A stretch of DNA of 64,000 nt. Origin: [Phialemoniopsis] sp. UDSM-2020 (Eukaryota > Ascomycota > Sordariomycetes > Thyridiales > Thyridiaceae). Location: assembly GCA_018873225.1 (NCBI GenBank), contig JAEILZ010000001.1:8308001-8372000 (forward strand). Direction: 5' to 3'. The position numbers and the translations under genes are program-made. Shown piece after piece: positions 31,864-42,816 of this stretch. The notes beneath the pieces are model-generated. The model was not told the DNA's origin. It made no database searches and was given only the letters and a program-made list of their open reading frames with translations. Numbering within the stretch: position 1 is the first letter of the stretch; each line of letters begins with the position of its first letter.

Positions 31864-32811
31864 CTACGCCTTCTTCTTGACAATAATCATCACACCACAG
31901 ACAGTTCCCTTGACCCTTTCCTTGCCCTTCTCCACCCCGGCCTCGTGCAAAAGACGCTCGATCTCCCGGCGCATCATCCGGATCACATCCCGCTCCGTAC
32001 CCACATCGTCCGGGTGAGCCTGGCGCCAGCGCGTCTGCGGGCTGCCGGTCGCCATGATGTGCTCGTACGTGTCGAGGTCCGCCTCGGGCATGCCCGTGAA
32101 GAAGGGCTCGTCGGGCTCGTACTCCTTGCGCAAGAAGCTAGTCCTATCGAACGCCTCCACGGGCTTCTCCACCGTCCAGGGCAGGAGCAGGTCGACGTAG
32201 CGGCCGCGGACAATGCGGTTGCCGGGGACGTAGTACGGCTCGAGGTGCTCCTTGTCGAGGCGCTCGATGGCGGCCTGGATCTCGGCGGCGTTGGGCATGT
32301 CCGGGTGCGTGACGATGGGCCCGCTCGTCCACATGGCGACGGTGCCGCCGGGCTTGAGGACGCGCGCGGCGGCGGGCCAGAAGCCCTCCATGTTGAACCA
32401 GTGGGCAGCATTTGCGGCGGTGATGAGGTCTACGCTGCCGTCGGGAATGGCGGGCGAGAGGTTCGAGCCCAAGTCCTCGGCAGTAGAAACTTCGAAGCGG
32501 ATGGGCTGGGAGGTGGACGTGGAGCCTCCCAAGGGCCGAGCCGTCTCCAGCATGCCGTCTGATGGGTCGAGGCCAACGGCATTGACAAAGTGCGGTGCGA
32601 GCGCCCTCGTGGCCAGGCCGGGACCGCAGCCGACATCAACCAAGCTGTCGAACTGGCCGCCTGTGGACCTGTGGTGGTCGACAATGAACTGATACACTGA
32701 AGGGTCATAGTCTCGACGAGCGGCTGCATAAGCCTTGCCCTGAGTAGCATTGTAGGCACTGAAGGTCTTTTCGGTCGAGGGAGTCCCTCGAGTAGCTCCT
32801 GGTGCGGACAT
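31864..32811 (-). CDS. SAM-dependent class I methyltransferase, single exon
   Basis: Predicted cytosolic small-molecule methyltransferase of 315 residues, resembling the yeast Tmt1 (trans-aconitate 3-methyltransferase)/methyltransferase_11 group. Motif I is LVDVGCGPGLATRAL (about residues 59-72), the acidic residue after beta-2 is in VGLDPSDGM, and a post-I element is DLITAANAAHWF, a histidine-tryptophan arrangement common in this subgroup. LKPGGTVAMWT is motif III. The carboxyl half has an alpha-helical substrate cap. The gene is divergent to the Zn2Cys6 regulator with 459 bases between, which hints at shared control. The acceptor could be an oxygen or carboxylate, which sequence alone cannot decide. 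Confidence 0.9.
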   Translation of the reverse strand: MSAPGATRGTPSTEKTFSAYNATQGKAYAAARRDYDPSVYQFIVDHHRSTGGQFDSLVDVGCGPGLATRALAPHFVNAVGLDPSDGMLETARPLGGSTSTSQPIRFEVSTAEDLGSNLSPAIPDGSVDLITAANAAHWFNMEGFWPAAARVLKPGGTVAMWTSGPIVTHPDMPNAAEIQAAIERLDKEHLEPYYVPGNRIVRGRYVDLLLPWTVEKPVEAFDRTSFLRKEYEPDEPFFTGMPEADLDTYEHIMATGSPQTRWRQAHPDDVGTERDVIRMMRREIERLLHEAGVEKGKERVKGTVCGVMIIVKKKA

Positions 32812-33270
32812 AATGTGGGTGGGTGTAAGATGGCCTGATATGCGACTCGGCTAGCAGTGAATAAGGCACAAGCTACTTGAATGGTATCTTGCTCAGGAAC
32901 ATATGGTAATGCCAAGAGTTCGAGGAAGTCATTGTGCTCGCAGATCGGGGATAGACTGGTATTTATGTCTTTCACCGAGAGTGACTGTGTCGAAGAAAGG
33001 GAGGCAGTCTTGGATGAATGAGGTTGAGCCGGACCCACAGGCATGGACGGCGCTAGTCCCAAAAGGTGGCAAGAGTGCGAGCAAGCTGTGCTCCACCTAA
33101 AACCTCAAATCATCGGCCTTCCATTTCGCCCCCATTTTCTCCGTTGCAGCCTTTGCCAACTCCGGTCTTTTTCTCTGCCTCCTTTTCTTCTCATTCCTGC
33201 AGTCCTGATCAACGAGACGATTTAAATTATCGCAAATGGTTCGGCAAAGCATTGATTAGATCCTCCTTCC
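32812..33270. promoter_or_regulatory. Bidirectional promoter region, methyltransferase and Zn2Cys6 regulator
   Basis: A 459-base divergent intergenic region. Pyrimidine-rich sequence (about 33115-33210) precedes the regulator ATG. I looked for inverted CGG pairs typical of zinc-cluster binding and saw no clear one. Confidence 0.45.
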
Positions 33271-35083
33271 ATGGTGTACTATGGAGCCCTGAGCAAGGGG
33301 TGTCAGCGCTGTCGCCAACGCAAAGTCAAGGCAGGTTGCCCATGTGCCCTCTTCTGTTTGGAAGTGTTGCGAGTTTGACCAAGGATACCATAACTAATAA
33401 ACTATCCTCTGTGTAGTGCGATCAGCGAAAACCCGCTTGTCAAAAATGCGAGCGGTTAGGCACCGAGTGCCCCGGCTACCGGGATCTCAACGAATTTCTC
33501 TTTCGGGATGAATCCGACCGGACCGTCCGGAGGGCCCGCAAAAGCGGTCAGCCGCAGGGTGTAACCAGTGGTCGAAAACATCTCCTGTCCATCGATGCGT
33601 CATCCACCTCCAGCCTACAGGTAGTCGGACATAGATCACCACCAGTGCCTTTCGCTTCGGGCTCCATTCCATCATCCCTTGTCCAGCCTGTTAGTGAGCT
33701 CGGTGCGTGCTTCTATTTCACCAAGTACGCCTTTCATGAGCCGCCCTTCTCCGTCGACTACCATGACTGGCTATCTCGCTCCTATCTCGCTGCCGGGTCT
33801 GGTCAGATCTTACGCAAGGCAATCGAGGCGGTTGGGATGGCAGGCATATCAAATGTCTCTCCATCCCCAACCATTGCATCCAAAGCCAACAAGGAATACT
33901 GTAATGCTTTGACTGCTATCAAACAAGTCTTGAATGACCCAGTCGAGGCAGTATCAGATACGACCTTGATGGCCGTCATCCTTCTTTGCCTGTATGAGGT
34001 GCGGTATACTCGCAGTCGCGGTCAGATCGCTCCTAAGCTAATCGAAGTCCAGACAATTGAATTCGAAAGTTGGGACCGATATCATCAGTGGATGGCCCAT
34101 GTCAGAGGGGCAACAGCTCTATTGCAATTACGCGGCCGTGAACAATTCACAAGCGATCGTGGAGCTCAGCTTTACGTGCAGATCCGTTCCCAAATCGTAA
34201 GCGTCACATCATGCCTAATTTCACATGCTTATTCTAACCATTGCACAGATATTGGCTTGCATGCAACAAAACCTCCCTGTGCCTCCGGCTCTGGTACGCA
34301 TGACGTACGACTTCCAGACCAGCAACACTAGACAACGATGGCAGAAGCGTCAGGTGGCTAGTCCGGCCTCCATCTCCGAAATCTCCTTTCGACTTGTAAA
34401 TTTCTGGGCTGCTTTCAAAAACGGTGAGATTTCTGACCCCCTTTCTGTCCGAGCGACAGCGCTGGAGCTGGACAGCGATATGGATGCCTGGAAAGCTGCC
34501 GTGCCGTCCAACTGGTTGTACTACACTGTTGTCAGCAACCCAGATAGTAACGACGACACTCTCTTTGGTGGACAGCAGCACGTCTACCGTACCCTATGGA
34601 CCGCCGAAGTCTGGAATAACTGGCGCATCATGCGGCTTTTGGTCAATCAGATTCTTCTGCAAAATGACTTGCGAGGGCCTCTTTTGGGTCAGGAAGAGAA
34701 GGCTGCAATCATCGTCACCATCCGGCAATGCTCGGTCGACCTGTGCATTGCATCCTCTGTGTTTATGGGCACGCCCCGTAGGTCTCCGCTCTCCACTTCT
34801 GTGCCAATCGTCCACTTTCGATGTAATCCAACTAATCCTTCGAACAGGAGCAATCTCACTCATCTCCCAGCTGTATGTGGTGGCCATGGAAGAGCAGAAC
34901 ACTCATGAGGTACGCTCATTCTCGCTGGCGCAGCTGCGTAGAATAGCTACCTCGATGGGGATCCGGCAAGCTGGTCTTTTGGCTGAGACCGTTTCGAAGA
35001 ATATGAACGGAGAGCCCGGGAATTTCAACTTTGCGACCTCACGTTATGCAATTCCTCTCACAGGGCTCGATCGCAATGTTTGA
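33271..35083 (+). CDS. Zn2Cys6 binuclear-cluster transcription factor, 4 exons
   Basis: Predicted nuclear regulator of 534 residues. Exons 33271-33330, 33417-34196, 34249-34777 and 34848-35083. The zinc cluster is C11-x2-C14-x6-C21-x6-C28-x2-C31-x6-C38 (KGCQRCRQRKVK joined to CDQRKPACQKC), with the basic residues between cysteines 2 and 3. The first intron falls exactly between Lys20 and Cys21 and begins with GC, not GT. Only this GC-AG junction restores the cluster. After a linker the rest resembles the fungal-specific domain/DUF3468-type middle region (FYFTKYAFHEPPF, then TTLMAVILLCLYE and WMAHVRGATALLQLRG). It is a likely local pathway regulator because it shares an intergenic region with the methyltransferase. 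Convergent with the DHA2 carrier. Confidence 0.88.
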
Positions 35084-35279
35084 TCGCAAGTCAACGCATC
35101 GGCAAATACGAAATATGGCTGTTCGTTCAGAACTGGCCCATGGACGTTCCTGGATATTCACATTCTCATATCGGATACAGTGATTAAACATTATCATTAT
35201 TCTAAGTCTATAAGTCTATGTCTAGTATCCAATTATCTTATGCTCGGGACGACAGGAACAGAAGAACGCTTTGGTACTG

Positions 35280-37023
35280 TCAATTCTCGAAGCGTTGGCG
35301 GCCGCGATCCACCCTGTTGAGTGTCAACTCCTCAGTGAAGAGTGACGACAGAAACCCGACCCCACCAAAGGCAGTCATGGCATAAAATATGGCCCGCATG
35401 GCCGTCAGATAGGCCTCGAGTACAGGCATGAGGTCTTCGTGCGGGATATCGAGGGTCCGCAAGGTGGGGATGAAACCGACGGCCAGATTGGCGTCCCTGA
35501 GGGCGGCCAGCGGACCCGGCAGCTCCGGGATGGCGGCAATGGACGAGGCGAAGACGCTACTGAACACAGTAGAGCCAATGGCGAGCCCGATGAGCCCTCC
35601 CAAAAGACGAACCGCTAGAGAGAGCCCGACAGCCAGGCCGGTGTCGTCGACGCTGGGCACGCTGGCCTGCATGGGGAGATGCAGCAGTCGCATTAGGGCG
35701 CCACTGCCCACGCCCCAGATGACGGGGATTCCCATCTGCATCGACTGCGACGATTCCGGACCCAGCAGAATAAGCAGGCCGGCACCGACAGTTGCAACGG
35801 CCCAGAAGCCTCGCAGGGTCCAGGCGTACCCCTTCCCGACGAGCCCGACCGCGACGACGCCGCCGACGGCCGACGCGACGCTAGCGGCGCTGGTCGGCAG
35901 GAGCAGGACCGCGGACCGGATCACCGTCTTGAGCATGACGGCCTGGAAGAAGAAGGGCAGGTACTGCAGCAGCGTGAAGAGCATCGCGCCCTGCATGAAG
36001 TTGCCGACGAGTGTCATCTTGGCCGTGCGCGAGCGGAAGATGCGGTGCGGCATGACGGGGTTCGCGGGCCTGCGCTCGTACGCCGCAAAGGCGGCGATGA
36101 GGGCGGCGCCGAGCACGAGGGGCACAATGGTCCGCCACGAGCGCCAGGGGTACAGCGTGCCGGCCCAGCTGATGGGCAGGACGAAGAGCGTGATGCCGGC
36201 GAGGTTCAGCGCCGCGCCGCCCCAGTCCAGGCGCCGCACCTTGTCGGCGAGGGGCGCGTCGATGGGCCGCAGGCGCAGGAAGAAGAAGACCAGAGGGAAA
36301 GCGACGCCGAGGAGCGGGAGGTTGACCCAGCCGATCCAGCGCCACGAGACGTAGGTGCTGAACAGGGCGCCGAGCGACGGGCCCATGACGCTGCCGGCGG
36401 CCATGGGCAGCGCCTTGATGCCGAGGTACATGGGTCTTTCCTTGAGCGTCGTGATGTCCGAGACGAGGATCTCGCAGACGACGTCCATGCCGCCGCCGCC
36501 GAGCCCCTGGAGGACTCTGCCTACGATGATCGTCGGCATGTTCTGCGCGAGGGCGAAGACGAGGGATCCGACGGCGAAGAAGAGGAAGCCAACGTATAGA
36601 GGGGATTTGCGACCGAAGACATCGGATATTGTGGTGTAGAGTGGCTGCGTGATGACGGTGCAGAGCAGGTAGGCGATACTCGCCCAGAAGGATTCTAGCG
36701 TCGTGCCGTTGAGCTGGGCGGCGATGGACTGTGAAGTTGTTTCTGTTAGCATGATCGCGTACGGATGATGGGGTAGATGGTTGACGGCCAAGACTCACGG
36801 GGATCGCCACAGCGAGCGTGGTAGCATCGAGAGCGCACACCAATGCCGAGAAGCACATGCCTGTAAACGCCAGATAAAAGGCAAGAGGCTTCTTCTGGGG
36901 AGCAACGGTGCCTTCGCCATCTGCGTTTATCCTGGCCAGAACATTCTCTTCGGTTCCTGAGACTTGGTACATGGAATCCTCCACCGGCGATTCAGCGCTT
37001 GTCTTCTCATTATTTGTCGTCAT
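35280..37023 (-). CDS. MFS multidrug/toxin-type carrier (DHA2, 14 TM), 2 exons
   Basis: Plasma-membrane drug:proton antiporter of the 14-segment DHA2 family, which includes many efflux pumps encoded in fungal metabolite clusters. Exons 36799-37023 and 35280-36728 give 557 residues. A hydrophilic acidic amino terminus (about 45 residues) precedes TM1, with ALVCALDATTLAVAIP. Motif A appears as SDVFGRKSPLYVG, GRVLQGLGGGG is in TM4, and motif C appears as AAGSVMGPSLGALFSTYVSWRWIGWVNLPL split by the usual turn. Eight more hydrophobic stretches follow. The first splice junction (AIP joined to SIAAQLNGT) gives continuous family sequence. The large second exon is GC-rich, making antisense ghost ORFs. 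The gene likely forms the right border of the oxidase cluster. Confidence 0.93.
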
Positions 37024-38332
37024 GGCTGTGGATGGTGCTTGTATCGTCCAAGTGACGAGGAGGTCACGCCTAGCTTTGCTTTTGTACTTGATTGGCAGGG
37101 AAGTCGTCAGAATGGGTCGACACCCCTAGAATTCTAGAACGATGAAAGATTGTAAAACGAGTGGGAATGAATGCAAATGTACGGCTCTCAGCCTACTTTT
37201 TTAAATACATGTTAGTCCGGGTGCTCAATTTAAATATATCTAAGAATGACCGTATCTGTCGAGGCAGAAGGGGCAGCATTCGTTGGCAAGGTCGTTGTAA
37301 GCCTTCGGTTCTTTCTTTGTGATTGGCCAGTTCTGGATGATGCTCCATTCCTTCGGGATCGACTATTCCCATAAGAGAAAAATGTCACCGGTTTAGTTCA
37401 GTGCTCCGTGCGACCCGGGCGGATCCACCTCTTAACTTGTATAAAAAATTTATCCATGTCATTCGCGCTGAGCAATCACGGGCTAGGTGCGCACTCTTCT
37501 GAGGTCAGGTGAAGACGTGAAGCCATGGGAGGTGGAGTTCATGACGGCCAAGTCGCGGATTCGGGTTTGAGTCTGCCAGCTCATGAACTCATGATATAGG
37601 CCTGGGACACAATGCTCTACGGCGGTGGGGTCTCGCCGAGAGTTGTTGAGCACGAAATGTACGTTATCCGGGCTGCTGTCTTTGTATCGTAGATCCCGGG
37701 TTGACAAGCGTCTTCAATACACAGGGGGAACCCGCACATTCACTCTCTAACAGTTTTGCATATGCGTCAATTTGTGGACGTGTGCAGAGACGAGTACGAC
37801 GGAGCTAGTTGCGTATCTTGATGTTCAGCAGGAGCTACGTGTACCGCGCGTTGAACCGGTTATTGGTCTATCGTGCCCGTTCTGGCAATTATGTTCTCCA
37901 AAGGAGCCCTGGAGTGGAGAGGGAGGTTGGCGATATTGTCTGTATCCATGACGGAGGATTCTTTCTTTCCGATTCGCACGTGTGGCCAGGCGATCGCCCG
38001 CGAATCTGAAGCTCGCATTAATCGAGAAGCGTAGAAAGTCCGAACAGAAGGCATCGTGCGATTTCTGTGGCTTAGTCGGCTCGTTTGTACGATACAAGAG
38101 TCGTAGTTACCAGATTCTCACTGTTTTGGAAGAATGCAATGCATTGCGTTACGTCGTGCTCGTGCTGTTTCTATTGACCCAGCCGAGCCCAGAGTTCCTT
38201 CCAGACTCAATATCAGCACTCCCTCGCCAGCAGTTAAAAATGTACATTGATAGAATCAGGCGAATTCCCGAGTGAAGCCAACGTCTGCATTGACAATTTC
38301 CACCAGTCATCGTTTCTGAGTCCACCTGGGAT
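37024..38332. other. Intergenic, no gene recognised
   Basis: About 1.3 kb between the DHA2 carrier start and the 3' end of the small membrane-protein gene. AT-rich near 37195-37250 (carrier promoter). Short ORFs at 37483-37707 (minus) and 37809-38275 (plus) have no motif and no consistent splice joins. Confidence 0.45.
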
Positions 38333-38811
38333 CTAACCCTTGAACCAGATACCAATAGCGATTGCGACTAGGCCGGTCATGATTGCAAAGCATGCAAGAA
38401 TATCCAAGCCCGAAGGCTGGCCACGAGCGAACCGGTATGTCTGCTGTAATCGAGTTCTTAGTTAGCTTCAATGTCTCAATTTCGAAGCGAAGGATCCATA
38501 CTTGCCTCGTTGATGTCATCATGGACATTGAGCAGCTCCATCTCGACATCAGTCACATTGCAATCGACGTCCCGCAGCCTGCGATCCATGGCAGCCAGCT
38601 TGTTGTCCATCTTGTCCAGCTTGCTCAGAATCTGGGCAACTTGCTCCTGGAGAAGGTCCTTCTCACAGTCTTCGTCATTGCCTGCGGTCTAAGGGGGTAG
38701 TCTAAGTTAGCATACTTTTTCCAGACATCTGATATTCGCCTTCCGCCCTTTGCCGCTCGGAGGAAAGGCATCCCATAATCTGCCACTAACCTGTTCCTGA
38801 TTGGAAGACAT
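38333..38811 (-). CDS. Small predicted tail-anchored coiled-coil membrane protein, 3 exons
   Basis: Not visible as one ORF. Exons in coding order are 38791-38811 (MSSNQEQ), 38506-38688 and 38333-38443, giving 104 residues. Intron 1 has GTTAGT...TTAG. Intron 2 begins GCAAGT, with a CTAAC branch site and TTACAG acceptor, a GC-AG intron. Residues about 15-68 are charged and heptad-like (LLQEQVAQILSKLDKMDNK and continuing), predicting a coiled coil. After a short basic linker (QTYRFARGQPSG) comes one hydrophobic segment of about 22 residues ending IGIWFKG, the stop being only four codons later. That is the layout of a tail-anchored protein with the amino terminus in the cytosol. I recognise no family. 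Continuous frame, ideal splice signals and sensible topology support a real gene. Confidence 0.65.
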
Positions 38812-39864
38812 GATGCGTGATATTGTCTTTTGGAGATGTCTCAAAATGGGAGCTGATATTCGACTACGAATTGTAGTGGCTGAGGATTATGCCTGTGGTT
38901 CGAGTTTGTGGAAGTCGGCACGCTTGATGATTTTCGGGACGGGGCACCGATCAAATATCAATTTTAGTGTTCAGCAGAGCTAAGATAGATCTGAAGGTGT
39001 GATCAATTCTCTGAGAATATTGAATTGCTAACCATTGTTTCGACCAAGTCCGTTCATCTCCATTGTCCAACTCGGGCGCATTGTCACCTAATGAGTCCAC
39101 TGTAAGTTGGCAAAAGGGGTTATTCTTTGAGCCCACCCAGAACCTCGATAGCTCTTCAGCCCTAAGTCACCCGTCACTATCCCACGCACTCACTACCCTC
39201 AAACTGAATCACAATCACTTCACTTCGTCATGAGCGACTGCCTGGTCAGTGCGCCGCTCCTCAACCCAGATCTATCTATTTAAAGGCCACACCCTCTAGC
39301 CTTCTCCCATCCTTCTCCTCTCTTCAACCTCTTTTACCTCCAAACTTTCCTCTCCTCCCTTCTCCTCTACCTCGTTCATCATCTCCCTTCTTCAGCCTCT
39401 CCCCTCCTCTTCCTCTACCTCGTTCATCATCGTCCCCCTTCAACTTCTCCTCCCATCCACACCAACCAAGCCTCCCACTGGCAGACCCCTTGGGAACACA
39501 AGCAGCTACCTGTGAACTTCTGCTCACAGCTTTATCCTTCCTTCTATTGTCTACTCGACTCTCCTGAACATCACTAATGTTTAGGGTTAACCACTTGCTA
39601 TCCTGAGCGCGACGATCTTACCAGTTTTTCTTCATTGATCCAGTGGGATCAGTATTTAAGCATCTTTTCATAGTTCCTCGATATCGAGTCTTACTCACAT
39701 TATCCTCACCTTCACAATTCCTCCCACTTCCCTTCCTTAAAATTCAAGTTCTTGGTCTACAGTCCTTGCCACAATTTTCAAGCTTCCTCATCTTACGACT
39801 TGAACTAACATACTTCACTGCTCAGTTCAAAGGACGATATTACATTTCCTCAACACAGCCCATC
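38812..39864. promoter_or_regulatory. Intergenic with long pyrimidine-rich promoter-like tract
   Basis: About 1 kb upstream of both the small membrane protein (minus) and a tiny plus-strand gene. From about 39296 to 39470 the plus strand is almost entirely C and T, as in leaders and promoters of strongly expressed fungal genes. It contains a duplicated 21-base element. A 61-codon minus-strand ORF at 38951-39136 is not supported. Confidence 0.45.
39363..39431 (+). repeat. Direct repeat of 21 bases, 48-base period, inside CT-rich tract
   Basis: The 21 bases at 39363-39383 recur identically at 39411-39431, each containing CTACCTCGTTCATCATC. The core is less pyrimidine-biased than the flanks, so the duplication stands out from the low-complexity background. 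Confidence 0.85.
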
Positions 39865-40112
39865 ATGTCGGGCAGAATGGTAAGTCCGTCCGCGCTTTGC
39901 GCGCGCCCCAGCGTGTCGTTTCTCTTGTCCATCTTCAGCCTGTCAGTACCTGCTCCACACAAAACCGAACTCACCACGAACAACCTTTTCCTCGTGAAAA
40001 GATGGTGAACTCGACCTTCGACCACGTTTCGGGTATGTGTGCCTCGGCCGAGGAAGAAGAGGACCAGGGACAAAATCAAGCCCAAGAAGGTACACCCTTA
40101 CAATGCGGCTAG
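39865..40112 (+). CDS. Possible very short gene (about 62 codons), two exons, unknown function
   Basis: An ATG at 39865 begins a five-codon exon (MSGRM) ending in a strong GTAAGT donor. Joining to the acceptor at 39938 gives an in-frame second exon 39939-40112 and a 62-residue acidic, glutamine-rich product. An alternative acceptor near 40003 (AAAAG) would give a shorter product. A second reading frame over about 40020-40145 encodes a strikingly basic peptide (KKRTRDKIKPKKVHPYNAA), so the true coding frame is uncertain. The position directly after a long CT-rich tract argues for a transcribed unit. No family recognised. Confidence 0.3.
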
Positions 40113-42816
40113 ACCTGCTCCTCATTTCCTCCAGATGACAACTGATCGAAACTTATGGTAACAACAACTTCGTCGACTGTGTACCATCAGGAAGTCGGGG
40201 CGGACTACTAAAATGATGATGATGGCAACGAGAACACTGATGATGTTAAGTGGTGTATATGAATGGAGAACGCCTCCTCTTCCACCACCAAAAAGGCCAA
40301 AAGAAAAAAGGCAAAAGAAAGGGGCGAATAAGTGATATTTGTGGAATCGGACCGCAGTCATCAAGACACCCAACGTTGGCTTGCATAGGCACTAAGATCT
40401 TGTGCTGTGAATGCATCATTCGCGTATTGATGAATTGTGCATCGCCTGCTGATGGCCTGATCTGGTTCTATCTAAACCCAGGTCGCTCTGTTTCTTTGAT
40501 TTGAGTGGGCCAATCCACGTCAACTCTTCTGTAGCCATTGATTCTCGACCACTAAGAGGCCAAAGTTCTGCTTCACCATCACACCAAGCTACCTTGAAGT
40601 CCCCAACGGGAAGCGCGTCCATCTGCTCTAAGTGGAATAGTAGTAAACGGCTTCATACCCGAAGTTTCATCTCACGCTCGGCTGTGATTCTCAATGGCGA
40701 GGACGCTTCCATGTTAAGACGTAGCAGCAGCCTGAAAGTGGGGAAGACAAACAACACACTGGGTGGGGGTTACCAGACACAGAGGGACCGGACTTACCAT
40801 GCTGATTCGTGTTGTGGACCTTCTGCGTGACATCATTGACTGAAGCAACGAACCAGCCCCGGCTCTAGAAATTCCGAGAGTTGTCTTGCTGTGGCGCTGC
40901 TGTCTTTTGTGCTTACGGCTAAATGGCTAGTTTAGGGGAGAAGAAGGAATGGCTCGTTATTCAAAAGATGCATCCCTTGGATGCAAACAAAGCCTGAAGT
41001 GGACAGATACAAGCTCATAATCACCGAATCCAAATCAGAAAGTCGCGCATGCCTGTCTGAGTAAAGAAGCTACCCTTCACCACTGCTCAATCAGCTTCGT
41101 ATTGTTCAAGTGACCTTCTTGGTGGGAATTCTTTATCAAAGTCTATGACAGAAGATGCTCATGGTCACCATACCGCGTGGACGCCCTTCTAAAGAACCTT
41201 GAGCTCCAATTTTCTTGCGACACTCTTCTGCGACTGATGTTTGTACGTTCCTTGACGTGCGAACCCTATCACCGGCCTGAGCTCATCATGACGTCTTGGG
41301 AGAATTGAATAGGTCTTCCATGACGCCAGCTCCCGCCCAGATTCAACGCATCCAGTATAAAGCGGCGGCGCCAGAAGCGAGGGCAGTCACGGCAAGGTCG
41401 GCCATGTATGCTTTGACCACCGTCGGCCGGCTTTGACGACCTGCCTGGGGAGCTTGAGCTGCCAGCTGAGGCTGAACAGCTAGTCCAGCCGGACCCTGTT
41501 GTTGGGCGACGGGGGTTGGGGACGAATTGTTCAGGTCCAGAACCTAAGCATACAGCTCGCGAAGCATCGACTCAATTTGGCGCTAGCCCTCCCTCGCAGT
41601 GTAGCCACCAAACTCCACGGCTCTCAACAGATCGCCTTGCTCTGTACGCTTTTTTTTTTTTTTAACGACAAACAGAATTTGTCGCGTCTCAGCCCTAGTC
41701 AGGAAGAGTTAAAAGAGGACCTCGCACTGCACTTCAGGTCTAAGTGCATTGATGAAGGTAGGTGGTGGCTTTTCACCGCGCAAGACAGCATCATAGTCGA
41801 TCTCATCAAGTTTGCTGATTGAGTCAATGAAAATAACCTAGAATATGTCAGGAAAGGTTTTTTGAAATCGACCGAGCATTAGGGCTGCTCTGGTACCTAC
41901 GATGTTTGAGGACGCGGCCTCCTCCTCCGCCGACTTGGGCGCCGTAATCATACTTTATTGGCCACCTATTGCCCTTTTAGGCAGCCAATCCCTATAACCG
42001 TACCCTACATCGAGAAAGACGGTATTAGTGGAAGTGTGGTTACGGTCAGGCGAGAGCTCTAGTTCCAACCGTGCGAATCTTGTTCTCCACACCGCTGGCG
42101 TGGACATGGATGTTTGGACTCGAATAACGTGATAATCTGGTTTCTTCGTGTCCCGGCAACACCTGGTATTAGTGCCGGTTACCTAAGACGAAGTACTTGG
42201 TCCGTTACGACTAACACTGCGCGCCGCGCGCGCGCAATGTTAGCTTTGCAGCTGAAATCGACCCATCTGGATTTGGCACTGTCAGACCTACCAGAGATTA
42301 GGAATCTATGTGTCCCTTTCCCCCTAGACCATGGGTCTCCGATTGCAGCACTGGTCGTCTAAGAGCCACGGCTCGCCGGAGTCATGATTTTCCCGCTGCC
42401 GTTCGCGTTCCATAATTTGCCTCCCTGTCGACCTTGGGTTCAGTGAACCTACTTACCTACCTAAAGTGTAGAATATATATAAACCAACCCCTGCACGCGC
42501 ACTCGGGGTGACCGGACCTCTCCGCCTCTTTCACCTGAACACTTCTGCCATCGATATATGAAGGGCTAACATACGCCATCAAACAACGCTTGGGAACGCA
42601 TCCCCACCCGAATCTATTTCCTTCTGTCGAGAGCAACACCGAAGACGTACAGACTTTGCAAATCCACACAAAGAGCGATCCTTCTCGCTAGTGCAGGCAA
42701 TTGTAGGTCGTGGGCGTATCAAGACTGATTTTCATTGATAAGAGATCTCAGCTGATGGGAAGAGAAGCCTGGGCTCTCTGTCCAGACACGACCCAAACAG
42801 TCTCTCCTTAGCCGGC
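40113..42816. other. 2.7 kb region without a supportable gene
   Basis: ORFs are short and lack motifs. Contains a T14 run (41650-41663), an alternating CG-rich patch near 42221-42236 and a TACTTACCTACC stretch near 42450. No tRNA or transposon features seen. Confidence 0.45.

Noticed and set aside
34909..34932. GTACGC...GCAG stretch in the last exon of the Zn2Cys6 regulator as an intron
   Set aside because: At about 24 bases it is too short to splice, and the frame is open through it.
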